A model generated the notes under the pieces. The model saw only the letters and a list, made by a program, of their open reading frames with translations, did not search any database and was not told where the DNA came from. DNA of 64,000 nucleotides. It comes from Pseudomonadota bacterium. Lineage in GTDB: Bacteria > Pseudomonadota > Gammaproteobacteria > Burkholderiales > Thiobacillaceae. Position 1 is the first letter of the stretch; the number at the start of each line of letters is the position of its first letter. Shown piece after piece: positions 50,908-58,897 of the stretch. Location: contig JAJZRU010000001.1 in NCBI GenBank assembly GCA_021802555.1, positions 1 through 64,000 of the forward strand, written 5' to 3'. A program made the position numbers and the translations under genes.

Positions 50908-51282
50908 ATGAAAACGGAACTGACCCGAGTCGAAATTTCCGGCCGGCCCGTGCAGGTGCAATGCACAGTGGCGGCGCTGTCTGCCCTGCAGAAGCGCAGC
51001 CAGCCGCTGTGGGTGGAAATGGAACTGTATTTTTCCTGCCTCATCCGCAAGCGCGTGTTGTTCCACGAGGGCGAGTCGTCGCCCACGGCGCATGAGGCCC
51101 GACCCGGCCTGAGCGTGAGCTTCCGGCCCGTCATGACCAAGCATTGCAACATCAGCGACCTGGACGGCAGGCCGCCGCTGGAAGATTTTCCCATCGTCAA
51201 CGCCGCCCCTTACGTTCCGCAATGGCTCACCATCGATTACAAAGGCGGCCGGTGGCACGGGGAGTTCGGCTATGCCCATTGA
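50908..51282 (+). CDS. Hypothetical protein
   Basis: A 124-residue protein from the ATG at 50908: MKTELTRVEISGRPVQVQCT, VAALSALQKRSQPLWVEMEL, YFSCLIRKRVLFHEGE and a C-terminal LTIDYKGGRWHGEFGYAH. No signal peptide or span; no recognised family. A GC-rich hairpin follows the stop (GGCGGCC at 51291 and GGCCGCC at 51302) without a T-tract. It is the last gene before the second island. Confidence 0.65.
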   Translation: MKTELTRVEISGRPVQVQCTVAALSALQKRSQPLWVEMELYFSCLIRKRVLFHEGESSPTAHEARPGLSVSFRPVMTKHCNISDLDGRPPLEDFPIVNAAPYVPQWLTIDYKGGRWHGEFGYAH

Positions 51283-51340
51283 GTCCGGACGGCGGCCCGA
51301 AGGCCGCCGGTGATGTGTTCCGCTTCGCTCCTGGAGTCCA

Positions 51341-51463
51341 GCGCCACCCCGTAAGTACGGAAGCGCGAGACCATCCGGCGCATACAAAAGGATGCGCACT
51401 TCCCGGAAGGGAATACCGGTCATCCGCATGGCCAGCCAGGGGCGTAACGACCAGGACGAGTAA
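51341..51463 (-). pseudogene. Collapsed copy of the glutathione S-transferase gene at 58134-58802
   Basis: 51341-51375 matches 58262-58296 (GCGCCACCCCGTAAGTACGG, then AAGCGC). 51376-51463 matches 58681-58768 (GATGCGCACTTCCCGGAAGG, CATGGCCAGCCAGGGGCG, ACCAGGACGAGTAAT). In the intact gene these blocks are about 385 bp apart. The junction lies at a CCGGCG-x-x-TAC sequence found at both places in the intact gene, so a deletion between short direct repeats explains it. Same orientation as the intact copy. Confidence 0.85.
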
Positions 51464-51505
51464 TCCTAAAAATCTGAGTTGCACGCATGCGAAGGGACCG
51501 GAAAT

Positions 51506-51590
51506 CAGGCAGGCTGCGGATTTTGAACGGATAGGAGAGGTCACCCGATGGGCGGCCTCTCTCAGTTTCTCGAAAACCGCAGCCTGCCTG
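51506..51590. repeat. 14-bp perfect inverted repeat
   Basis: CAGGCAGGCTGCGG at 51506-51519 and CCGCAGCCTGCCTG at 51577-51590, with 57 bp between them. A second, weaker hairpin lies inside (AGAGG near 51536, CCTCTCT near 51556). Could be the ends of a degenerate mobile element or a structured RNA; no family recognised. Confidence 0.7.
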
Positions 51591-52111
51591 TTTCCACGCC
51601 ATTTGGCTCCCGCCCAACTGCGGTTTTTAGGTTCAGTCGGCCCCGTCCCGTCGCAAGGGCGAGGCCGGCTTCGAATCGAATTCTATCACCTGAAAAAATC
51701 CGCGATGCCGCGCTTCTTCCTCTGGTCCCGCGCTCGCACACCGAGCTTGCAGACGAGCAGTATCACAAATTGATTTTGCACGGCGTGGCGGCAATTCATG
51801 CCACTGCGGCCCCCAACGGCAGTATGAACAAAACCTATGCCAGCCTGGGGCAGGCAAGAGCCGGGCAACGCTCGAGCGGCGCTGACCGATAAGGTAGGGC
51901 ATTGCATGCGGCTCTGGGGCTCAGCCGGCCCCGCGGCCGAAGTGCTGGTGCAGTGCCGGCCCTGGCGGCTTGTAGAGCAAGTGATCCTGTACAACGTCGA
52001 ACCTGCGAACGAAGCCGACACCCTGATCGCCCAGGGACAACGTGTGTTCATCAACACCCCCAGTGTGCGGCGCGTGTTCGCCGGGCGGGCCATCCACGAT
52101 CAGGGGCAAAC

Positions 52112-52243
52112 CGGTATTGTTGGCTCGTTCAGTTTGCCCACCCCAAGGCCATCGAAAGCTATGGGCGGCACCCGGACCATGTTGCTTTCGTCAAGCATTA
52201 TCTGCGGTCCGTCGCGCAAGACGCCTCAGCCTCGATTTCGCCG
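52112..52243 (+). pseudogene. Possible Dabb-domain (stress-responsive A/B barrel) gene fragment
   Basis: One frame reads CWLVQFAHPKAIESYGRHPD and then HVAFVKHYLRSVAQDASAS. This resembles the second half of Dabb proteins (pattern F......Y..HP.H..FV...). No start, and the upstream part is not in the same frame. Tentative. Confidence 0.35.
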
Positions 52244-52472
52244 CTGCCGCAGAAGCACTCGTTCCCGGGGTGCCGGACATACATTAAGCATACTCCTGCC
52301 GCGCAATTGCCCAGCTTGGCTCAGGAATAAGGCTAGCGCGGCACAGTGTCGCGCCCGGCATCCTGGGCATGACCAGGATCGTCGGCGACCAGAGCCTGGG
52401 CGGACGCCCAGGCCTCCGGCGCTGGATCGTGGGCCGGAGGCCGAGTGGCAAGAACGCGTTTTCAATCGCCCT

Positions 52473-52495
52473 CCCCCCCCCCCCCCCCCCCCCCC
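52473..52495. repeat. Run of 23 C
   Basis: An uninterrupted homopolymer of C, preceded by CCCT and followed by ACAGG. It lies outside any supported gene, about 70 bp before the promoter of the reductase operon. Confidence 0.95.
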
Positions 52496-52560
52496 ACAGG
52501 CGCCCAATTCTCCCCTCTCACGACTCCGGCAACCGAATAACCGGGGAATCAGGACTATCC

Positions 52561-52589
52561 TTGACAAAGGCTTATTTTAATTATAATAT
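52561..52589 (+). promoter_or_regulatory. AT-rich promoter of the serABDC-like operon
   Basis: TTGACA at 52561-52566, followed by TAATAT at 52584-52589 (17-bp spacer) or TATAAT at 52582-52587 (15-bp). The surrounding 50 bp are strikingly AT-rich (CTTATTTTAATTATAATATC) in an otherwise GC-rich window. Transcription would start about 120 bp before the TTG start codon. I see no clear FNR box (TTGAT-N4-ATCAA). Confidence 0.7.
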
Positions 52590-52717
52590 CTTTAATACTT
52601 AAATATATTATTTGGCTGGGTCGGTCTGGGTCTGACAAAGGGCGATGGACTGTCGTCAGGATTCACAACGCGGCCGAAGACGGGTTGGTTTTTTTGATGA
52701 CGTTCGGGAGGTGTACC

Positions 52718-55462
52718 TTGAAAGACTCGAAAAATGGCATGGGCCGCCGGGAATTTCTCCAACTCTCCGGAATGGCCATGGCGAGCCTGGCTGTTCCCCA
52801 GGGGGCCTGGGCCTTCACGAAAATTCAGGCGGTGGACAACCCGCTCAAGGAGTATCCATACCGAAGTTGGGAAGATCTTTACCGCAAGGAGTGGACCTGG
52901 GATTCCGTGGGCTTTACCACCCACTCCAACGGCTGCGTGGCAGGCTGCGCGTGGAACGTCTACGTGAAGAACGGCATCCCCATGCGCGACGAGCAGGTCA
53001 GCAAGTATCCGCAGCTGCCCGGCATCCCCGACATGAATCCGCGCGGCTGCCAGAAGGGGGCCGTGTATTGTTCCTGGTCGAAACAGCCGGACCATCTCAA
53101 GTGGCCGCTCAAGCGCGTCGGCGAGCGCGGCGAGCGCAAGTGGAAACGCATCTCCTGGGACGAGGCGCTCACCGAAATCGCCGACAAGATCATCGACACG
53201 ACGCTCACCCGCGGCCCGGGCAATACCACGATCATTCAGCGTCCCTTCGCCGTCCTCAGCAACAAGGGTTACTCCAGGCTTGCAAGCCTGCTGGGCGCGA
53301 TCAAGCCCGACGTGTCCTCGATGACCGGCGACCTGTATCCGGGCATCCAGACGGTGCGCGTGCCGGCACGGGCGGTGTCCACCTTTGACGACTGGTTCAC
53401 CTCCGACCTCATCATCATGTGGCACATGAATCCTATCGTCACGCGGATTCCCGACGCCCACTTCCTGACCGAAGCGCGCTACAACGGTGCGCGGTTGGTC
53501 AACATCTCGCCGGACTACAACCCGTCGTCGATCCATTCCGACCTGTACGTCCCCGTCGCCCCCGGCACCGACTCGCACCTAGCTGCGGCCCTCGTCAACG
53601 TACTAATCGCCGAGAAGAAGTACAAGGCCGATTACCTCAAGGAGCAGACCGACCTGCCATTTCTGGTACGCGTCGACAACGGCAAGTTCCTGCGTGAGAA
53701 GGATTTCAAGGCGGACGGCAGCGACGAGGTCTTCTACGTCTGGGACTTGAAGACCGGCAAAGCGGTGCCGGCGCCCGGCAGCATGGGATCGAAGGACAAG
53801 ACGCTGAAGCTCGGGGCGATCGATCCGGCGCTGGAAGGCACCTTCAATGCCGGCGGCATCCCCGTAACCACCGTTTTCGAACGCCTGAAGACAGAGATCG
53901 CGCCTTACACGCCCGAAGCCACACAGAAGACCACCGGCATACACCCCTCGGTGGTACGCCAGCTGGCCGGCTGGATCGGCGAGTCGAAAGCCCTGCGCAT
54001 CCTCGACGGCTACAACAACCAGAAACACTTCGACGGCTTCCAGTGCGGCCGCCTGAAGATTCTTACCCTTGTTCTCATGGGACAGCACGGCACCACCGGT
54101 TCCATCGATACCACTTACGAGGGCTGGAAGCTGGATGGCGAGAAGGAGATCGGCAGCGTCAAGGGCAAGCCCGGCCGCAGCGTCTCCATGGTGCTGGCCC
54201 AGTGGGTGTGGGGCGAGCAGTACCGGCGCTCCAAGGCCTATTACGACCAGGACCAGCTGAAGACGGAGCTCGGCTTCGACATCGACGACATGGAAACCCT
54301 GCGCAAGGAATCGGAAGCCAAGGGCTGGATGCCCAAGTGGCAGTCGATCAAGGAGCCGGTCGTCTACATCAACGCCGGCATCAACACCTTCGCCACCTCC
54401 AACGGCTACCAGCAACTGAGAGACAACTTCCTCAAGCGCTGCGAGTTGTTCGTGGTGGTGGACTTCCGCCTCAACTCGGCGGCCATGTACGCCGACATCG
54501 TGCTGCCGGCGGCAGAGAACACCGAGAAACTGGACATCCGCGAAACCTCGGTGACGCGTTTCATTCACGCCTTCGGCCAACCGGTCAAGCCCATGTACGA
54601 GCGCAAGACCGACTGGCAGATCGGCGTCGCCCTGGCGCGGAAGATCCAGGAGCGCGCCAAGGCGCGCGGCGTTGGCCGCGTGAATGACCCCGAGATCAAG
54701 AGCGCCATCGACTTCGACAAGATCTACGACGAGTTCACCATGAACGGCGCGATCGCCAAGGACGAGGACGCGTTGCGCTTCGTCATGGAGAAGTCCAAGG
54801 CACTCGGCCCAGGCACCTACGAGGAACTGCTGAAAAACGGCTTCGTCGCCGTCGGCCCCTCGGCCGGCAAGACGGCCCCCGTGCCCGAAGACAAGCCCTA
54901 CCGCCCCTTCACGGTCAATGTCACCGAGAAGAAGCCTTATGGGACTCTGACGGGGCGGCTGCAATTCTATGTGGATCACGACTGGTTCCAGCGCTTCGGC
55001 GCCACGGTGCCCAAGCCTCAGTTCGGCGGCGGCGTGGTGGGGCCCAAGAAGTACCCCTTCGTGCGCAATTCACCGCATACCCGCTGGGGCATTCACTCCT
55101 TCGCCCGCACCTCGGAGTGGCTGCTGCGCCAGCAGCGCGGCACGCCGGACGTGCGCATGAACCCGAAGGCCATGGCCGCCAAGGGCATCAAGGACGGCGA
55201 CACGGTGCGCATCTTCAATTCGTCGGGTGAGTTCTACGCCATGGCCAAGCCGTGGCCGGCGCTGCCCGAGAACATGCTGTTCACCGAGCACGGTTGGGAG
55301 CAGTACGAGTACAAGAACATGACCCACTACAACATGGTCAGCGCCGAGTTGATCAACCCACTGGAGCTGGTGGGCGGCTACGGTCACATCAAGTACGGCT
55401 CCGGCGGCTACAACCCGAACCGCATCTTTCACGAAACGACCGTCGACGTCGAGAAAGCCTGA
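52718..55462 (+). CDS. serA: Molybdopterin oxidoreductase, catalytic subunit of a SerA/ClrA-type (selenate/chlorate) reductase
   Basis: A 914-residue protein with a likely TTG start at 52718, preceded by GGGAGGTG (52706-52713); the ATG at 52739 is the alternative. A Tat signal ([22 protein letters not shown] motif) sends it to the periplasm folded. [18 protein letters not shown] and NPRGCQKG supply His/Cys ligands of the FS0 cluster, as in type II DMSO-reductase enzymes. The predicted Mo ligand is the Asp in [16 protein letters not shown]. The full length, [15 protein letters not shown] and the [10 protein letters not shown] end place it with SerA and ClrA. The substrate cannot be fixed from sequence. 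No chlorite dismutase gene is present nearby, which mildly favours selenate over chlorate. Confidence 0.88.
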   Translation: MKDSKNGMGRREFLQLSGMAMASLAVPQGAWAFTKIQAVDNPLKEYPYRSWEDLYRKEWTWDSVGFTTHSNGCVAGCAWNVYVKNGIPMRDEQVSKYPQLPGIPDMNPRGCQKGAVYCSWSKQPDHLKWPLKRVGERGERKWKRISWDEALTEIADKIIDTTLTRGPGNTTIIQRPFAVLSNKGYSRLASLLGAIKPDVSSMTGDLYPGIQTVRVPARAVSTFDDWFTSDLIIMWHMNPIVTRIPDAHFLTEARYNGARLVNISPDYNPSSIHSDLYVPVAPGTDSHLAAALVNVLIAEKKYKADYLKEQTDLPFLVRVDNGKFLREKDFKADGSDEVFYVWDLKTGKAVPAPGSMGSKDKTLKLGAIDPALEGTFNAGGIPVTTVFERLKTEIAPYTPEATQKTTGIHPSVVRQLAGWIGESKALRILDGYNNQKHFDGFQCGRLKILTLVLMGQHGTTGSIDTTYEGWKLDGEKEIGSVKGKPGRSVSMVLAQWVWGEQYRRSKAYYDQDQLKTELGFDIDDMETLRKESEAKGWMPKWQSIKEPVVYINAGINTFATSNGYQQLRDNFLKRCELFVVVDFRLNSAAMYADIVLPAAENTEKLDIRETSVTRFIHAFGQPVKPMYERKTDWQIGVALARKIQERAKARGVGRVNDPEIKSAIDFDKIYDEFTMNGAIAKDEDALRFVMEKSKALGPGTYEELLKNGFVAVGPSAGKTAPVPEDKPYRPFTVNVTEKKPYGTLTGRLQFYVDHDWFQRFGATVPKPQFGGGVVGPKKYPFVRNSPHTRWGIHSFARTSEWLLRQQRGTPDVRMNPKAMAAKGIKDGDTVRIFNSSGEFYAMAKPWPALPENMLFTEHGWEQYEYKNMTHYNMVSAELINPLELVGGYGHIKYGSGGYNPNRIFHETTVDVEKA

Positions 55463-55471
55463 GGAAAGACC

Positions 55472-56446
55472 ATGAGACAACTGGCCTACGTATTCGACCT
55501 GAACAAGTGCATCGGCTGCCACACCTGCACCATGGCCTGCAAGCACATGTGGACCAATCGCGACGGGCGCGAATACATGTACTGGAACAACGTCGAGACC
55601 CGCCCCGGCACCGGCTATCCCAAGAACTGGGAAAAGAAGGGCGGTGGCTTCGACAAAGACGGCAGACTCAAGACCGACGGCATCATCCCGATCCGCGCCG
55701 ACTATGGCCAGACCTGGAGCTACAACTTCGAGGAGACATTGCTCGAAGGCAAGGCCAACCAGGTCGTGCCCAACGAGAAGCCGGCCTGGGGTCCCAACTG
55801 GGACGAGGATCAGGGAACGGGAGAGTACCCGAACAACCACTACTTCTATCTGCCCCGCATCTGCAACCACTGCTCCAACCCGGCCTGCCTGGCCGCCTGC
55901 CCGCGCAAGGCAATCTACAAGCGGCCGGACGGGCTGGTGGTGATCGACCAGGAGCGCTGCCGCGGCTACCGCTACTGCGTCAAGGCCTGCCCCTACGGCA
56001 AGGTGTATTTCAATCTGCAGAAGGGCAGATCCGAGAAGTGCATCGGCTGCTACCCGCGGGTGGAGAAGGGCGAGCCGCCGGCCTGCGTCAAGCAGTGCTC
56101 GGGGCGCATCCGTTTCTGGGGCTATCGCGACGACCAGGACGGACCGGTCTACAAGCTGGTCGAGAAATGGAAGGTGGCGATCCCGCTGCATCCGGAGTTC
56201 GGCACCCAGCCCAACGTCTTCTACGTGCCGCCCATGAACACCACGCCGCCGCCCTTCGAGGAGGACGGGCGGCTCTCCGACAAGCCGCGCATCCCGCTCG
56301 CCGATCTGGAGGCGCTGTTCGGGCCGGACGTCAAGCGGGTGCTGGAGACGCTTGGACGCGAGATGCAGAAGCGCCGGCAGGCCCAGCCCTCGGAACTGAC
56401 CGACATCCTCATCGGCTACACCAACAAGGACAGGTACCGGATATGA
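55472..56446 (+). CDS. serB: Iron-sulfur beta subunit of the SerB/ClrB type
   Basis: A 324-residue protein with four Cys clusters: KCIGCHTCTMACK, CNHCSNPACLAACP, CRGYRYCVKACPYG and CIGCYPRVEKGEPPACVKQC. In the third cluster Tyr replaces the second Cys (C-RG-Y-RY-C), the substitution site that gives a [3Fe-4S] centre in type II beta subunits (Trp in NarH). It has no signal peptide, so it is exported with the alpha subunit by the Tat system. It relays electrons from the haem subunit to the molybdenum subunit. 9 bp after serA. Confidence 0.92.
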   Translation: MRQLAYVFDLNKCIGCHTCTMACKHMWTNRDGREYMYWNNVETRPGTGYPKNWEKKGGGFDKDGRLKTDGIIPIRADYGQTWSYNFEETLLEGKANQVVPNEKPAWGPNWDEDQGTGEYPNNHYFYLPRICNHCSNPACLAACPRKAIYKRPDGLVVIDQERCRGYRYCVKACPYGKVYFNLQKGRSEKCIGCYPRVEKGEPPACVKQCSGRIRFWGYRDDQDGPVYKLVEKWKVAIPLHPEFGTQPNVFYVPPMNTTPPPFEEDGRLSDKPRIPLADLEALFGPDVKRVLETLGREMQKRRQAQPSELTDILIGYTNKDRYRI

Positions 56447-57024
56447 ATGCACAAACGAACGATGCCGGCGTCCTGGCGGGCGCCTATCTGGCGATGGCAC
56501 AGGTCTTCTCCTATCCGAACCGGGAAGCCTGGCAGCGCCTGTGCGAGCGCGGTCTGGTCGATGCGGCGCTCAGCCAGGATGTCCTGGAATCCGAGTACCT
56601 GGCCGCCTTCGAGGTCGGGGGCAATGCGGCACCCGTGCCGCTATTCGAAGGCATGCACCGCAAGGATCTCGGACGTGACGGCATCCTTGAAGACCTGTTG
56701 CGCTTCTACGAGTTCTTCGACGTGAAGCTTTCCGAAACCGATCGGGAGTACCCCGATCACCTCGTCACGGAACTCGAGTTTCTCGCCTGGCTGTGCCTGC
56801 GGGAGCAGGCCGCGGAGCGGGAAGGACGCGATGCCGAACCTTTCCGCCGCGCGGCGCGGGACTTTCTCGACAGGCATCTGGCCGCTTGGGTGCCGGCCCT
56901 GCGCCGGCGGCTGGACGCAACGGATACCACTTATGCGCGATACGGCTCGGCGCTCGGCGAGCTGGTGGAGGCCCACCGCGGCCGGCTCGGCGAGCACTTT
57001 CAGGAATCGGGAGAAACGCAATGA
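56443..57024 (+). CDS. serD: TorD/NarJ-type chaperone of the reductase (SerD/ClrD)
   Basis: A 193-residue mostly helical cytoplasmic protein: [59 protein letters not shown] (as [14 protein letters not shown]), and [18 protein letters not shown]. The E-x2-FL and YP-x3-L patterns are typical of the TorD/DmsD/NarJ family. It would guide cofactor insertion into the alpha subunit before Tat export. Coupled by ATGA to serB and to serC. Confidence 0.9.
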   Translation: MNAQTNDAGVLAGAYLAMAQVFSYPNREAWQRLCERGLVDAALSQDVLESEYLAAFEVGGNAAPVPLFEGMHRKDLGRDGILEDLLRFYEFFDVKLSETDREYPDHLVTELEFLAWLCLREQAAEREGRDAEPFRRAARDFLDRHLAAWVPALRRRLDATDTTYARYGSALGELVEAHRGRLGEHFQESGETQ

Positions 57025-57740
57025 ATACTCGCAATCTGATGCATCGGCTGGCGGTGATCGGGTTCGCCGTCGCGACCGGGTGTCTCTCCGTGCCCGCCTC
57101 GGCAGCGCCGCAGGATGCGGTTGGACCCAAGACCATCCGGGTGCTGTCCGCCGCCGCGATAGATGCCGCCTCACCGCAGGCCGCCATCTGGCAGAAGGCA
57201 CCGGCCACCGAAGTGCCTCTGCAGACAGCCTTCCCCGGTTACGTTTCCATCGTCGGCACGGCCGACACCAAGGAGGTAACCGCCCAAGCGGTGCGTGCCG
57301 ACGGCCGGCTGTATGTAAGATTGTCCTGGACGGATCCCACGGCCAACACGGCCATCAAAGACACGAACCAGTTCGTTGACGGTGTGGCGGTACAGTTTCC
57401 AATGAACGGCAAAGTGAGCACCACGCCTTTCATGGGTGACAGCAAAAATCCGGTCAACGTGTGGCACTGGACTGCCAATGGCCACGTCGAGAACCTGTTC
57501 GCCAAGGGTTTCGGCACACTCACTGCCGCACCGATCGCAGGCCTGCACGGCACGGCGGTACGGACGGAGAACGGCTGGGAAGTCGTCTTCTCACGCTCCC
57601 TGCTAGCCAAGCCCGGCCTGGGCGTAAGCCTGCAGGGGCGGCGCGCCATACCCATAGCTTTCGCCGTGTGGGATGGGAACAACCAGGAACGGGACGGCCT
57701 GAAGGCAGTCACGCTCCAATGGTGGCAGCTGAGTTTTTAG
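57021..57740 (+). CDS. serC: Haem b gamma subunit of the SerC/ClrC/EbdC type
   Basis: A 239-residue protein with a Sec signal peptide ([20 protein letters not shown], cleavage after ASA). The mature part has the ethylbenzene-dehydrogenase-type haem-binding fold ([77 protein letters not shown]). In EbdC, Met and Lys are the axial ligands; candidates here are the Met in FPMN and a Lys in the later part. It would take electrons from periplasmic cytochromes. The order A-B-D-C equals serABDC, clrABDC and ddhABDC. Confidence 0.9.
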   Translation: MNTRNLMHRLAVIGFAVATGCLSVPASAAPQDAVGPKTIRVLSAAAIDAASPQAAIWQKAPATEVPLQTAFPGYVSIVGTADTKEVTAQAVRADGRLYVRLSWTDPTANTAIKDTNQFVDGVAVQFPMNGKVSTTPFMGDSKNPVNVWHWTANGHVENLFAKGFGTLTAAPIAGLHGTAVRTENGWEVVFSRSLLAKPGLGVSLQGRRAIPIAFAVWDGNNQERDGLKAVTLQWWQLSF

Positions 57741-57756
57741 GCGACACCACCCCGGC

Positions 57757-58060
57757 GCCTTAGCGTGGCCGATGTGGCGCGACACGCCCAGTGCTCGGGG
57801 CTGGTGGCGCGCATCAGCGACAGCACGGTGTGGCGCTGGCTGCACGAGGACGCGATCCGCCCTTGGCAGCGCCGCTGCTGGCAAGGGCCGGCTGCGCGAC
57901 GACGAGTTCGTCATCTCGACCGACGAGAAGACCAGCATCCAGGCGCGATTGCGCATCCATCCGAGCCTGCCCCGGGCCCGGCGAGCCGATGCGGGTGGAG
58001 CACGAGTACGCCCGCGGCAGCGCTTGGACTTACCTGGCCGCGCTGATCGCACACATGCGC
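57757..58060 (+). pseudogene. Decayed IS630-family transposase
   Basis: Three frames hold pieces of one transposase in order. VADVARHAQCSGLVARISDS and TVWRWLHEDAIRPWQRR lie from about 57760. DDEFVISTDEKTSIQARLRI and HPSLP lie from about 57898. PGEPMRVEHEYARGSAWTYL lies from about 57978. STDEKTSIQA is the IS630 region carrying the first catalytic Asp. The parts between (a segment after RPWQ, and all after TYLAAL) are deleted. No terminal inverted repeats are recognisable. It directly follows serC (17 bp). Confidence 0.82.
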
Positions 58061-58133
58061 TCACGAGTTTGGCAGAGCTGCACCTAGAGCTGGCAACCTG
58101 AACAATACGTGTGCGAATTTCTGAAATGGACTA

Positions 58134-58802
58134 CTAAGGCTGCTCGTCGTACATATCGAACTTGGGGATGCTTTCAGCTTCCTGTTCTGCGTCGGCCACC
58201 CATTCCTGCAACGCGGGCAAGGCCATGACGGCGTCGGCGTAATCCCTTGCCGCGCCGTCGAGCGCCACCCCGTAAGTACGGAAGCGCAAGACCACCGGCG
58301 CGTACATGGCGTCGGCGAAGGTGAACCGGCCGAACAGAAAATCGCCGCCCTCGCCGGACCGGGTGCGGCAGTCATGCCAGATGGCAAGCACTCGTTCAAT
58401 ATCCCGCAGGCATGCCGGAGTGCGCCCCGAGCCGGGGTAGCGTCGGCGGATATTCATGGACATGGCGCTGCGCAGGGCCGGGAAGCCCGAATGCATCTCC
58501 GCACTCACCGAGCGCGCCACCGCCCGGGCTTCCCGGCCCTGCGGCCATAGGCCGGCGTCCGGAAAGCGCTCCGCAAGGTATTCGCCGATGGCCAGCGACT
58601 CCCAGACCTTGAGCGCCCCCTCCTGCAGCAGCGGCACGCGCGCGGAAGGCGACCAGGCCGACAGCGCGGCCGATGAGTCCGGCGTATACAAAGGGATGCG
58701 CACTTCCCGGAAGGGAATGCCGGCCACCCGCATGGCCAGCCAGGGGCGCAGCGACCAGGACGAGTAATTCTTGTTGCCGATGACCAGGGTGAAATCGCTC
58801 AT
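58134..58802 (-). CDS. Glutathione S-transferase family protein
   Basis: A 222-residue protein from the ATG at 58802 (MSDFTLVIGNKNYSSWSLRP). The thioredoxin-like N-terminal domain has NKNYSSWSLRPWLAM, with the catalytic Ser/Tyr region, and the cis-Pro segment ARVPLLQEG followed by VWESLAIGEYLAERFPD. The C-terminal domain is helical (FTFADAMYAPVVLRF). The YfcF-like branch is likely. A collapsed second copy lies at 51341-51463 on the far side of the reductase operon. Confidence 0.92.
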   Translation of the reverse strand: MSDFTLVIGNKNYSSWSLRPWLAMRVAGIPFREVRIPLYTPDSSAALSAWSPSARVPLLQEGALKVWESLAIGEYLAERFPDAGLWPQGREARAVARSVSAEMHSGFPALRSAMSMNIRRRYPGSGRTPACLRDIERVLAIWHDCRTRSGEGGDFLFGRFTFADAMYAPVVLRFRTYGVALDGAARDYADAVMALPALQEWVADAEQEAESIPKFDMYDEQP

Positions 58803-58897
58803 GGTGTCTGGACTCAAGGCTTGCATGTGGAATCTTTGAAACTATACGCAAAGAGCACCGCGCAGAAGAGGGGGCGCCCAGTTGTCCTTGCGTCAAG

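Larger units (their letters stand above)
51283..52717. other. 1.4-kb degenerate region left of the reductase operon
   Basis: I see no intact gene here. It contains a collapsed glutathione S-transferase remnant (51341-51463), a 14-bp inverted repeat (51506-51590) and a possible Dabb-domain fragment (52112-52243). A run of 23 C (52473-52495) and an AT-rich promoter (52561-52589) complete it. The remaining open frames are short, lack family resemblance and conflict with each other. Confidence 0.7.

Noticed and set aside
51548-52580. Several 60-250-codon open frames left of the reductase operon
   Set aside because: They overlap each other on both strands, lack ribosome-binding sites and known domains, and one runs through the 23-C tract. 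Only the short Dabb-like stretch was kept, as a tentative remnant.
52561-52620. An FNR box in the promoter of the reductase operon
   Set aside because: TTGACAAAGG and the following AT-rich bases do not match TTGAT-N4-ATCAA; oxygen control may exist, but the site is not visible.
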